From CAZGSG01 sp964528095 (GTDB lineage: Bacteria > Bacteroidota > Bacteroidia > Chitinophagales > Chitinophagaceae): a stretch of DNA of 26,551 nt. Below the pieces are notes generated by a model. That model was not told where the DNA came from. It did no database searches and saw only the letters and a list, made by a program, of their open reading frames with translations. Each line of letters opens with the position of its first letter. Position 1 is the stretch's first letter. The stretch spans positions 1 through 26,551 of the forward strand of contig CAZGSG010000048.1 of NCBI GenBank assembly GCA_964528095.1. The letters run 5' to 3'. Shown here in pieces: positions 15,651 through 22,278 of the stretch. The translations under genes and the position numbers were made by a program.

Positions 15651-16478
15651 ATGCAGCAAATAAAGCCTATTGGTGTTTTTGATTCCGGCTATGGCGGGCT
15701 AACGGTATTGAAAGATATCATTCATCAATTGCCAGGGTACGACTACCTGTATCTTGGAGATAATGCAAGAGCGCCATACGGCAACCGCTCCTTTGATACG
15801 GTTTACCATTACACCTTGCAATGTGTCAACTGGTTTTTTGAACAGAACTGTTCATTGGTCATTCTCGCCTGCAACACTGCTTCTGCAAAAGCCTTACGCA
15901 CGATCCAGCAAAATGATCTCCCCAGGATTGCTCCGGGCAAAAGAGTACTGGGTGTAATAAGACCAACTACCGAGATCGTGGGTGAATATTCCGCATCAGG
16001 TAGCATTGGAGTTCTCGCCACCAATGGCACTGTTGCTTCTAACTCTTATCCCATAGAGATCGCTAAGTTTTTTCCTGAATTGAAGGTCTACCAGGAAGCC
16101 TGTCCGATGTGGGTGCCGCTGGTGGAGAATAATGAATACCAGGGACAGGGCGCCGATTTTTTCATAAAAAAGAACCTGCAAAACATATTTGAAAAGGGAG
16201 TGGATATCGATGTGCTGTTGCTGGCCTGCACGCATTATCCCCTCCTAAAGGATAAGATCAGGGAATACCTTCCAACGGGGGTAAAGCTACTGTCGCAGGG
16301 AGAGATCGTAGCCGGCAGCCTACATGACTACCTGCAACGGCATCCCGAAATAGAAGCCCAATGCAGCAAAAATGGCCAGCGTAAATTTTATACCACCGAT
16401 TCTACCGAAGATTTTGACAACCATGCTACCAGCTTTTTTGGCGAGGCCGTGGGTTCGGAGAGGGTGGAGATGGGATAA
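15651..16478 (+). CDS. murI: Glutamate racemase
   Basis: A 275-residue cytoplasmic enzyme that converts L-glutamate to D-glutamate for peptidoglycan. The opening IGVFDSGYGGLTVL gives Asp11, LGDNARAPYG is intact, and the two catalytic cysteines are Cys74 in ACNTAS and Cys193 in LACTHYPLL. The length is normal. It is the last gene of the envelope block, but a terminator and its own -7 box separate it from the ompH genes, so its expression is likely independent. A short inverted repeat follows its stop codon. Confidence 0.96.
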   Translation: MQQIKPIGVFDSGYGGLTVLKDIIHQLPGYDYLYLGDNARAPYGNRSFDTVYHYTLQCVNWFFEQNCSLVILACNTASAKALRTIQQNDLPRIAPGKRVLGVIRPTTEIVGEYSASGSIGVLATNGTVASNSYPIEIAKFFPELKVYQEACPMWVPLVENNEYQGQGADFFIKKNLQNIFEKGVDIDVLLLACTHYPLLKDKIREYLPTGVKLLSQGEIVAGSLHDYLQRHPEIEAQCSKNGQRKFYTTDSTEDFDNHATSFFGEAVGSERVEMG

Positions 16479-16673
16479 ATACCGGATATAGATATTAGAC
16501 ATTGGTTGTTAGATATTTAGTCTAATTGCCCTTCAAAAACACTATTTGGATGATACCGGAAAGGAAAATTTTCTTTTCTTACAATTTGAAAGTTTGTCAT
16601 CCGATAACCAATACCTAATATCCACGATCAGTATTAATTCCCCAATTATAGCTCAGTTTTCCCCACATTCCCC

Positions 16674-16681
16674 TACCTTTG
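16674..16681 (+). promoter_or_regulatory. -7 promoter box TACCTTTG for rpmH
   Basis: The box is an exact consensus match, the same octamer as before uppS and the glycosyltransferase. It lies 160 bases before the rpmH ATG. No clear -33 element is seen. Confidence 0.55.
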
Positions 16682-16710
16682 CCGTCCTTTCACAAACCCG
16701 TGGGTGTGGT

Positions 16711-16821
16711 GACCTGCAGGTGGAAATGAAACCAGGTCCGTTCTCCCGGATCATATTTCAAAAACCGGTCAGGGGTAACCCCGGCAGGTAAACGTGAAAA
16801 ACTGCCTGGCTAAAGCCTGGC
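16711..16821 (+). promoter_or_regulatory. Structured rpmH leader
   Basis: Three stems can form: GACCTG (16711-16716) with CAGGTC (16733-16738), GGGG (16772-16775) with CCCC (16779-16782), and GGCAG (16783-16787) with CTGCC (16802-16806). A direct repeat GCCTGGC occurs at 16804 and 16815. A long folded leader before a ribosomal protein gene suggests autoregulation, but no known motif was recognised. Confidence 0.35.
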
Positions 16822-16841
16822 GGGAAAAAAAAGATAAAAAA

Positions 16842-16997
16842 ATGAAACGTACATTCCAACCTCATCGCCGTCGTCGTAAATCTGTTCATGGTTTTCGTAA
16901 ACGTATGGCAACCGCTAACGGCCGCAAGGTATTAGCCAGCCGTCGTGCCAAAGGACGTAAGAAACTGACTGTTTCTGATGAGAAGAAATTAAAATAA
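16842..16997 (+). CDS. rpmH: 50S ribosomal protein L34
   Basis: A 51-residue, highly basic ribosomal protein starting MKRTFQPHRRRRKSVHGFRK, the canonical L34 signature, and continuing RMATANGRKVLASRRAKGRK. It binds 23S rRNA in the large subunit. An in-frame ATG at 16794 would add 16 residues, but the family start is at 16842. The tail LTVSDEKKLK is typical of Bacteroidota. A terminator follows 54 bases after the stop codon and separates it from rnpA. Confidence 0.97.
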   Translation: MKRTFQPHRRRRKSVHGFRKRMATANGRKVLASRRAKGRKKLTVSDEKKLK

Positions 16998-17050
16998 ACA
17001 AATATCCGATTCGTCGCAGGACGAAATCGCCGGAATATCCCGATATTTTG

Positions 17051-17084
17051 AATAGCTCCTTGATAAAGGGAGCTATTTTTATTA
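17051..17084 (+). terminator. Rho-independent terminator between rpmH and rnpA
   Basis: AATAGCTCC (17051-17059) pairs perfectly with GGAGCTATT (17068-17076), followed by TTTTATTATT. It should end much of the rpmH message, setting the high rpmH to low rnpA ratio known in other bacteria. Confidence 0.85.
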
Positions 17085-17228
17085 TTGGTAACTTTCTAAA
17101 AGTTTGAAGTTTATAGTTCAGCGTTTGTTGTTTACAGTTTTTTGCATTGGTCGTTTCTTTAACTATGAAAGCTGCGAATTTAAAGAACCCAAACCATGAA
17201 CATTGAACCACAAACCCGGATAAATTGA

Positions 17229-17624
17229 ATGGCAAAAGAATTTACATTAGGCAAAACAGAGCGGTTGAAAAGCCGCAAGCAAATTGAACAATTGTTCAAG
17301 GAAGGAAAACGTTTTGCACTTACTCCGTTCAGAATTTTTTATGTAATTAATGACGGCCCGGACATAGCCGGAAAACCTTCACTCCTGTTTGGGGTGGGTG
17401 TAGGTACCAGGACATTTAAAAAAGCGGTAGACAGGAATCGGGTTAAGCGATTGATCAGGGAGGCCTGGCGCTTACAAAAAATCGAACTGGAAACAAGACT
17501 GACAAAACAAAGAAGACAATTGAATGTTTTCTTTATCTATACAGGAAAAGAACTACCACTTTTTAAAGAGGTGCAGGAGGGTATAAACAAGTCGCTGGGT
17601 AAACTCACAAAGATCATCAGCTAA
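17229..17624 (+). CDS. rnpA: Ribonuclease P protein component
   Basis: A 131-residue basic protein that joins the catalytic RNA of RNase P in 5' maturation of tRNAs. The RNR signature DRNRVKRLIREAWR lies at residues 68-81, with the upstream FGVGVGTRTFKKAV strand-helix also conserved. The length is normal. It follows rpmH after a terminator, through a 144-base AT-rich stretch with degenerate TTTG-like repeats where no clear promoter could be chosen. It is followed by yidD after 5 bases, so these two form one transcript. Confidence 0.95.
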   Translation: MAKEFTLGKTERLKSRKQIEQLFKEGKRFALTPFRIFYVINDGPDIAGKPSLLFGVGVGTRTFKKAVDRNRVKRLIREAWRLQKIELETRLTKQRRQLNVFFIYTGKELPLFKEVQEGINKSLGKLTKIIS

Positions 17625-17629
17625 TAAGA

Positions 17630-17860
17630 TTGAAAACATTTCTTCGCATATTAAGTCTGCCTTTTTTACTGGTAATAAAAATATACCAGTTGGTCATTTC
17701 CCCATGGCTGGGTCCCAAGTGTCGATACACACCTACCTGTTCGCACTATGCGACCGAGGCATTAAAAAAGCATGGAGTATTTAAGGGGTTGTGGCTGGCT
17801 ATTAAACGGATTGCCCGTTGTCATCCCTGGGGTGGCAGCGGCTATGACCCTGTACCCTGA
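17630..17860 (+). CDS. yidD: Membrane protein insertion efficiency factor YidD
   Basis: A 76-residue protein that starts with TTG at 17630. It begins MKTFLRILSLPFLLVIKIYQ and carries the family core CRYTPTCSHYATEAL (near residues 31-45) and the ending RCHPWGGSGYDPVP, with the three conserved cysteines. It aids membrane insertion of proteins by YidC at the inner membrane. The usual yidC partner is not next to it here. The TTG start gives the correct family N terminus and lies 5 bases after rnpA. Confidence 0.94.
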   Translation: MKTFLRILSLPFLLVIKIYQLVISPWLGPKCRYTPTCSHYATEALKKHGVFKGLWLAIKRIARCHPWGGSGYDPVP

Positions 17861-17966
17861 CAAGGGCATAGACATTGATTATTCTTCTCCCGATACATCT
17901 CATTACAAAGAGCTTTGATAAATTTAATTACGATTGTCCTGAATATTTTTTGCGAGTAAATATATC

Positions 17967-17984
17967 TATCGTAATATTGCGATA
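17967..17984. promoter_or_regulatory. ArsR-type operator before arsR
   Basis: The 18-base site TATCGTAATATTGCGATA is a palindrome with one mismatched pair. It ends right at the arsR ATG (17985), so a bound repressor would cover the start of the message. A sister site lies before arsM. Confidence 0.7.
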
Positions 17985-18314
17985 ATGGGAACAACAAAAA
18001 CAGACCTGTTTACCAGGCAGCAAAACGATATCGCCAATATGGCGAAAGCGCTGGCGCATCCGGCCCGTATCGCCATTTTACAATACCTGGTAAAGAAAAA
18101 CGCCTGTGTGTGCGGCGATCTGGTAGATGAGCTGGGGCTTGCCCAGGCTACGACTTCGCAGCACCTGAAGGAGCTGAAGAACGCAGGCATCATCCAGGGA
18201 ACCATCGAAGGTGTGAGTGTTTGTTATTGTATTGAACCAAAGACCTGGAAAAAATACAAAGAACTGTTCAATAGCTTTTTCAAAGACATTGAACTGAAAG
18301 ACAATTGCTGTTAA
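17985..18314 (+). CDS. arsR: ArsR family metalloregulator (arsenic-responsive)
   Basis: A 109-residue winged-helix repressor. The DNA-reading helix region is residues 46-70 (LVDELGLAQATTSQHLKELK). Cys41 and Cys43 in ACVCGDLV sit in the DNA-binding helix, matching the CVC arsenite site of classical ArsR; further cysteines (80, 82, 108 and 109) may add ligands. Arsenite binding should release the protein from DNA. Its likely operators are the two matching palindromes at 17967-17984 and 18333-18348. The gene precedes arsM by 52 bases and is probably autoregulated. Confidence 0.9.
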   Translation: MGTTKTDLFTRQQNDIANMAKALAHPARIAILQYLVKKNACVCGDLVDELGLAQATTSQHLKELKNAGIIQGTIEGVSVCYCIEPKTWKKYKELFNSFFKDIELKDNCC

Positions 18315-18332
18315 ATTTTTTTATTTTAATTG

Positions 18333-18348
18333 ATCGTAATATTACAAT
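18333..18348. promoter_or_regulatory. ArsR-type operator before arsM
   Basis: ATCGTAATATTACAAT shares its first 11 bases with the site before arsR and is palindromic except for one pair. It lies 18 bases before the arsM ATG. Its presence between the two genes suggests arsM has its own repressed promoter. Confidence 0.65.
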
Positions 18349-18366
18349 AAAGCAAAAAACATACAC

Positions 18367-19194
18367 ATGAAACCAGATCAGCAAATCAAAGAAATGGTAA
18401 AACAGAAATATGGTGAAATAGCGATGCAGGATAAAGAGACCAATGCATCTTCCTGTTGCGGGTCTGGTGGCTGTTCTACAGAGGTTTATACTATCATGAG
18501 TGATGATTACACCAGTCTTGATGGGTATAATATAAATGCCGACCTGGGACTTGGATGTGGCCTGCCCACCCGGTTTGCAAAAATCAAAAAAGGAGATACG
18601 GTGCTCGACCTGGGAAGTGGCGCGGGCAATGATTGTTTTATCGCCTTGCACGAAATAGGGGAGACTGGTAAAGTGATCGGAATTGATTTCACACCCGCCA
18701 TGATAGAAAAAGCCCGTATCAATGCGGTTAAACTTGGATTTAATAATGTTGAGTTCATATATGGCGATATCGAAGACATACCGGTGAACTCCGGCCAGGT
18801 TGATGTAGTAGTAAGTAACTGTGTCCTGAACCTGGTGCCCAATAAGGATGGTGTGTTCAAAGAAATATTCAGGATATTAAAACCAGGCGGTCATTTCAGT
18901 ATCTCTGATATAGTACTGGACGGTGACCTGCCGCAGTCTATTCAACAAGCAGCGGAAATGTATGCTGGTTGTGTTTCCGGGGCTATTCAGAAACAATCCT
19001 ACCTGGAGTTGATCAAGGCTAATGGCTTTTCTGCAGTTAAGCTACAAAAGGAAAAACCTATAGTAATACCCGATGATATTTTATCCGCCTATTTATCACC
19101 AGAGGAAATAATTGTGTTCAGAAATAACAATACGGGTATTTACAGTATTACTGTCTATGCGGAGAAACCTGCTGAAAAACTAACAGTTTTGTGA
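18367..19194 (+). CDS. arsM: Arsenite methyltransferase ArsM
   Basis: A 275-residue SAM-dependent enzyme that methylates arsenite to volatile or less retained methylarsenicals. The SAM-binding motif VLDLGSGAGNDCF is at residues 79-91. The arsenic-binding cysteines are all present: an N-terminal cluster (Cys30, Cys31 and Cys36), Cys64 in GLGCGLP, Cys152 in SNCVLNLVP and Cys202 in YAGCVSGA, equivalent to the four essential cysteines of algal ArsM. The start MKPDQQIKEMVKQKYGEIA is typical. It is cytoplasmic and under arsR control through the operator at 18333-18348. No efflux pump or arsenate reductase lies nearby. Confidence 0.93.
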   Translation: MKPDQQIKEMVKQKYGEIAMQDKETNASSCCGSGGCSTEVYTIMSDDYTSLDGYNINADLGLGCGLPTRFAKIKKGDTVLDLGSGAGNDCFIALHEIGETGKVIGIDFTPAMIEKARINAVKLGFNNVEFIYGDIEDIPVNSGQVDVVVSNCVLNLVPNKDGVFKEIFRILKPGGHFSISDIVLDGDLPQSIQQAAEMYAGCVSGAIQKQSYLELIKANGFSAVKLQKEKPIVIPDDILSAYLSPEEIIVFRNNNTGIYSITVYAEKPAEKLTVL

Positions 19195-19331
19195 ACCTGA
19201 TGTTGTAATTAATAAAATATGCGAGTTGCTTTGATCAGGCCGGCAAACAATGCTGCTAAGTATAAATAGAAAACAAGTATGCGCCTGCAATAATATTCGG
19301 TAACAAATAATACGATTTTAAATAAAAGTAT

Positions 19332-20105
19332 ATGAAGATCGCGCTCTTCAGTGATATCCACGCAAACCTGCCTGCCCTGGAAGCATGCCTGCAAAATATG
19401 GATGAACAACGACCTGATGCTATTTATTGCCTGGGAGACCTGGTAGGATACAATAGCTGGCCCAACGAGGTCATCAATATCATTAGGAAACGAGGTATAC
19501 CCACCATCGCCGGTAACTATGATTTTGGCATTGGCAGGTCGAGCGACGATTGTGGATGTGCATATAAAACAGAGCCGGAAAAAGAGATGGGTAAAATTTC
19601 AATAGCCTATACTAATTCAATCATAGGGCAGGAAGAAAGAAAATACCTGCGCGCACTGCCCGCGCATATCCGGATGGAATTTCAACTGAACAATGATAAG
19701 CTGAATGTACTATTGGTACATGGCAGTCCCCGTAGAATAAATGAATATATTTTTGAGGACAGGGATGAAAAAAGTCTTTTACGCATCATGCAGGAGGCTG
19801 ATGCCGATATCATGTGCTTCGGTCATACACATCAACCCTATCACCGGGTATTGCCTGCGAAGGCGGATGAAAACATTGCTGTGCGACATGCCATTAATAT
19901 AGGTTCTGTGGGCAAACCCAAAGATGGAGATCCGCGGGGGTGTTATGTATTGCTTCATATAAATGAGCACAGCAACCGCAATGATAAGAAAAGTATTGAC
20001 GTGGAATTTATACGATTTACCTATGATGTGGAAAAAGCAGCAAAGGCTGTAGAAGACAGTCAGCTGCCCAATGAATATGCGGCCATGCTTAGAACAGGGG
20101 GATGA
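19332..20105 (+). CDS. Calcineurin-like metallophosphoesterase
   Basis: A 257-residue cytoplasmic enzyme of the calcineurin-like superfamily. Metal ligands are visible in order: D8 and H10 in SDIHAN, D36 in LGDLVGY, N62 in GNYD, H130 in LLVHGSPR, and H165 and H167 in FGHTHQPY. The GNYD motif replaces the usual GNHD, so the catalytic histidine position is Tyr63. This variant occurs in YfcE/MJ0936-like members but may lower activity on some substrates. A cysteine pair (Cys74 and Cys76 in DDCGCAY) is unusual. It starts 137 bases after arsM in the same orientation; whether it belongs to arsenic defence is unproven. The substrate is unknown. Confidence 0.85.
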   Translation: MKIALFSDIHANLPALEACLQNMDEQRPDAIYCLGDLVGYNSWPNEVINIIRKRGIPTIAGNYDFGIGRSSDDCGCAYKTEPEKEMGKISIAYTNSIIGQEERKYLRALPAHIRMEFQLNNDKLNVLLVHGSPRRINEYIFEDRDEKSLLRIMQEADADIMCFGHTHQPYHRVLPAKADENIAVRHAINIGSVGKPKDGDPRGCYVLLHINEHSNRNDKKSIDVEFIRFTYDVEKAAKAVEDSQLPNEYAAMLRTGG

Positions 20106-20198
20106 AGGCGGAAAGAAGTTTACAAAAAAAAGCCTGTAATCTCTGGTGCGAAAGGATAATGTAGTTATAGCAAAAATGCAGAGATCCTATTCACCTTT

Positions 20199-21116
20199 TT
20201 ATAAAAAACTATCGCTATACCGGTAAGCATCTATCAACGCCTGTTCTCCTTCTTTTCCCGGCTTTGAGTTTCCATGTTCCATGCCCATTATTCCTTTATA
20301 CCCTCTTCCGTAAATGTATTTGAAGATGTTTTTATAATTGATCTCACCGGTAGTTGGCTCTTTACGACCTGGATTATCACCAATCTGAAAGTAAGCGATC
20401 TCATTCCAGGCTAGTTCAATATACTTTATCAGGTTACCTTCATTTTTTTGCATATGATAAGTGTCGTATAGTATTTTACAGGAAGGACTGTTTACGCCCC
20501 TGCATATTTCATAGGCCTGGTCAGTTGTACGCAGGAAAAGATTGGGGCTATCGCTTAATGCTTCCAGTACCATGATCAGTCCTGCCGGTTCCAGGATCTC
20601 AGCACCTCTTTTCAACGCATCGATTACGTTGCCGGTCTGGATGCCGATAGGAAGGTTTCTTTCAAAATCACCCGGTACTACGGTTACCCATTTTGCATTT
20701 ACCCGTTTGGCTACTTCCAGTGATTGTTTACAACCCTGTAAAAAAATATCGATATATTCTTTTTTACCTGCCGCAAGTGAATTGGCCGAATTGCCGCCTT
20801 TAGGTACAACGAAGACACCCATTTTCATTCCCATTTTGGAAAGGGTCTCGCCAATCTTCGATTGCTGCTCTACGGGTCGCCCGGTCATGCCATTGTCTTC
20901 AATAGAACGAAAACCTTTGTCGTAAGCGAATTTGATCTGGTCGATAAAATCATTGCCGCCGCTATTTTTAAACATACCATCGTGAAAGGCATAATCCAGG
21001 TTGAATGTTTTATCTGCCTGTGTACTATTTTCTTTTTCCCTTCCAAATAGAGAGGAGGCTGCAGTAACTGAAGCGCTGGCAAGGATTCCTTTACGTACAA
21101 AATTTCTGCGGTCCAT
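20199..21116 (-). CDS. Tat-exported sugar phosphate isomerase-like TIM barrel protein (hydroxypyruvate isomerase-like)
   Basis: A 305-residue protein of the xylose-isomerase-like TIM barrel superfamily. The N terminus MDRRNFVRKGILASASV is a twin-arginine signal, so it is exported folded. Barrel landmarks include SIEDNGMTGRP, VTVVPGDFERN, MVLEALSD (glutamate metal ligand), ILYDTYHMQ (aspartate and histidine) and IMGMEHGNS (glutamate). These match hydroxypyruvate-isomerase-like enzymes with a divalent metal. The real substrate, probably a sugar or sugar acid in the periplasm, is unknown. It is divergent from the FGE-like and Gfo/Idh/MocA genes, and all three are exported, which suggests one carbohydrate pathway. 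Confidence 0.85.
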   Translation of the reverse strand: MDRRNFVRKGILASASVTAASSLFGREKENSTQADKTFNLDYAFHDGMFKNSGGNDFIDQIKFAYDKGFRSIEDNGMTGRPVEQQSKIGETLSKMGMKMGVFVVPKGGNSANSLAAGKKEYIDIFLQGCKQSLEVAKRVNAKWVTVVPGDFERNLPIGIQTGNVIDALKRGAEILEPAGLIMVLEALSDSPNLFLRTTDQAYEICRGVNSPSCKILYDTYHMQKNEGNLIKYIELAWNEIAYFQIGDNPGRKEPTTGEINYKNIFKYIYGRGYKGIMGMEHGNSKPGKEGEQALIDAYRYSDSFL

Positions 21117-21300
21117 TTTGTTGATTTAAGTTTCAATTTAGGCATATACTTTTATTTCAGCAATCTTTTGTAGGAAGGAGATAAGGGATATTCTGGAAAG
21201 ACCTGCTGTTTGATCTACACAAACGGTTGAATAAAAAAATACCACTTCTTCCTTCGCTCTTATTCTTTCAATTGGTAACTTGTCTGCCTTAACAGGGCAC

Positions 21301-22263
21301 ATGAAAAGTCGGCTACTACTCTTTTTGGGCGTTCTTCTTTGTTTGGCCACGAATGGACAGAACACAACGGATACTTCCTTTGTGAAGTATGAGCAGTCTA
21401 TTCCAGGCTCTACGATAAAATTTACACTTGTGCCTATACCTGCAGGGACGTTTAGTATGGGCAGTTCAGCAAAGGATAAGTTGAAAGAAAAGGATGAACA
21501 ACCTCAGCATACTGTCCGGGTCAGCGCATTTTGGATGGGGATACATGAGGTGAGTTTTGATGAATACAATCTTTTTTTTAATGACGCATCATTGAGCCAG
21601 AACATACCGACAGATGCGGTAACAAGACCCAGTTCGCCTTATATCGATCTTACGCTGGGTATGGGAAAAGAAGGCGGATTTCCTGCCAACAGTATGCAGC
21701 AATATGGAGCGATCATGTATTGCAAATGGCTCTATAATACAACAGGTATTTTTTTCCGTCTTCCTACAGAAGCAGAATGGGAATATGCCTGCAAGGCAGG
21801 AACAACTACAATCTATCCTTTTGGTGACGATGCGGCAAAATTGGGAGAATATGCATGGTATGCCGGCAATAGCGAAGACCGTTATCACAAGATCGGTTTA
21901 AAGAAGCCCAATGCCTGGGGTTTGTATGATATGCTCGGCAATGTAGGTGAGTGGGTATTAGATCAGTACCAGGAAGATTTTTATTCTACGCTGCCGGCTG
22001 ATATAAAAGACCCTGTAAGAACACCGGAGAAAAAGTACCCACGCATTGTAAAGGGCGGTACTTACAAAGATGAAGCAAAAACTCTGCGCAGTGCTGACCG
22101 GGTAATGTCTGATCCGGTTTGGAACCGGCGTGATCCGCAGATCCCTAAAAGCAGGTGGTGGAATGCCGATGCTCCATTTGTAGGCTTCCGGATCATTCGC
22201 CCGGTGAAACAACCTACACAGGAAGAAGCAACAACTTTTTTTCAAACATATCTTGGATTCTAA
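21301..22263 (+). CDS. Secreted formylglycine-generating-enzyme-like (SUMF1/EgtB/PvdO family) protein
   Basis: A 320-residue secreted protein with signal peptide MKSRLLLFLGVLLCLATNGQ. It has the FGE-sulfatase fold: FTLVPIPAGTFSMGSS, HTVRVSAFWMGIHEVSFDEY, FRLPTEAEWEYACKAGTTT, WGLYDMLGNVGEWVLDQY and a C-terminal FVGFRIIRPV. Authentic FGE needs a cysteine pair near the end (GGS...C...R.RC); here KGGTYKDEAKTLRSADR and GFRIIR have none, so it is unlikely to make formylglycine. It resembles GldK/GldJ-type structural relatives in that respect. ATG 21301 is preferred to the in-frame TTG at 21280, because the signal peptide begins there. It precedes the oxidoreductase gene by 15 bases. Confidence 0.85.
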   Translation: MKSRLLLFLGVLLCLATNGQNTTDTSFVKYEQSIPGSTIKFTLVPIPAGTFSMGSSAKDKLKEKDEQPQHTVRVSAFWMGIHEVSFDEYNLFFNDASLSQNIPTDAVTRPSSPYIDLTLGMGKEGGFPANSMQQYGAIMYCKWLYNTTGIFFRLPTEAEWEYACKAGTTTIYPFGDDAAKLGEYAWYAGNSEDRYHKIGLKKPNAWGLYDMLGNVGEWVLDQYQEDFYSTLPADIKDPVRTPEKKYPRIVKGGTYKDEAKTLRSADRVMSDPVWNRRDPQIPKSRWWNADAPFVGFRIIRPVKQPTQEEATTFFQTYLGF

Positions 22264-22278
22264 AAAAACAACAGCCAT

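Larger units (their letters stand above)
16479..16841. other. Intergenic region: inverted repeat, rpmH promoter and structured leader
   Basis: The first part holds ATTAGAC (16494-16500) and GTCTAAT (16520-16526), perfect reverse complements 19 bases apart and without a T-run. The second part holds the rpmH -7 box (16674-16681) and a leader of about 155 bases with three short stems. I do not believe the open frame at 16546-16791 is a gene, because the rpmH promoter lies inside it. Confidence 0.6.

Noticed and set aside
16651..16680. Possible DnaA-box-like TTTTCCCCACA near rpmH
   Set aside because: It does not match TTWTNCACA, no cluster of boxes is present and no dnaA gene is nearby, so there is no support for an origin.
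16546..16791. Plus-strand 81-codon ORF between murI and rpmH
   Set aside because: The rpmH promoter and leader lie inside it, its composition is not protein-like and no family is recognised.
19288..19300. Possible third ArsR operator before the metallophosphoesterase gene
   Set aside because: Only the central TAATATT core matches; the flanking half-site bases differ, so the likeness may be chance in AT-rich DNA.
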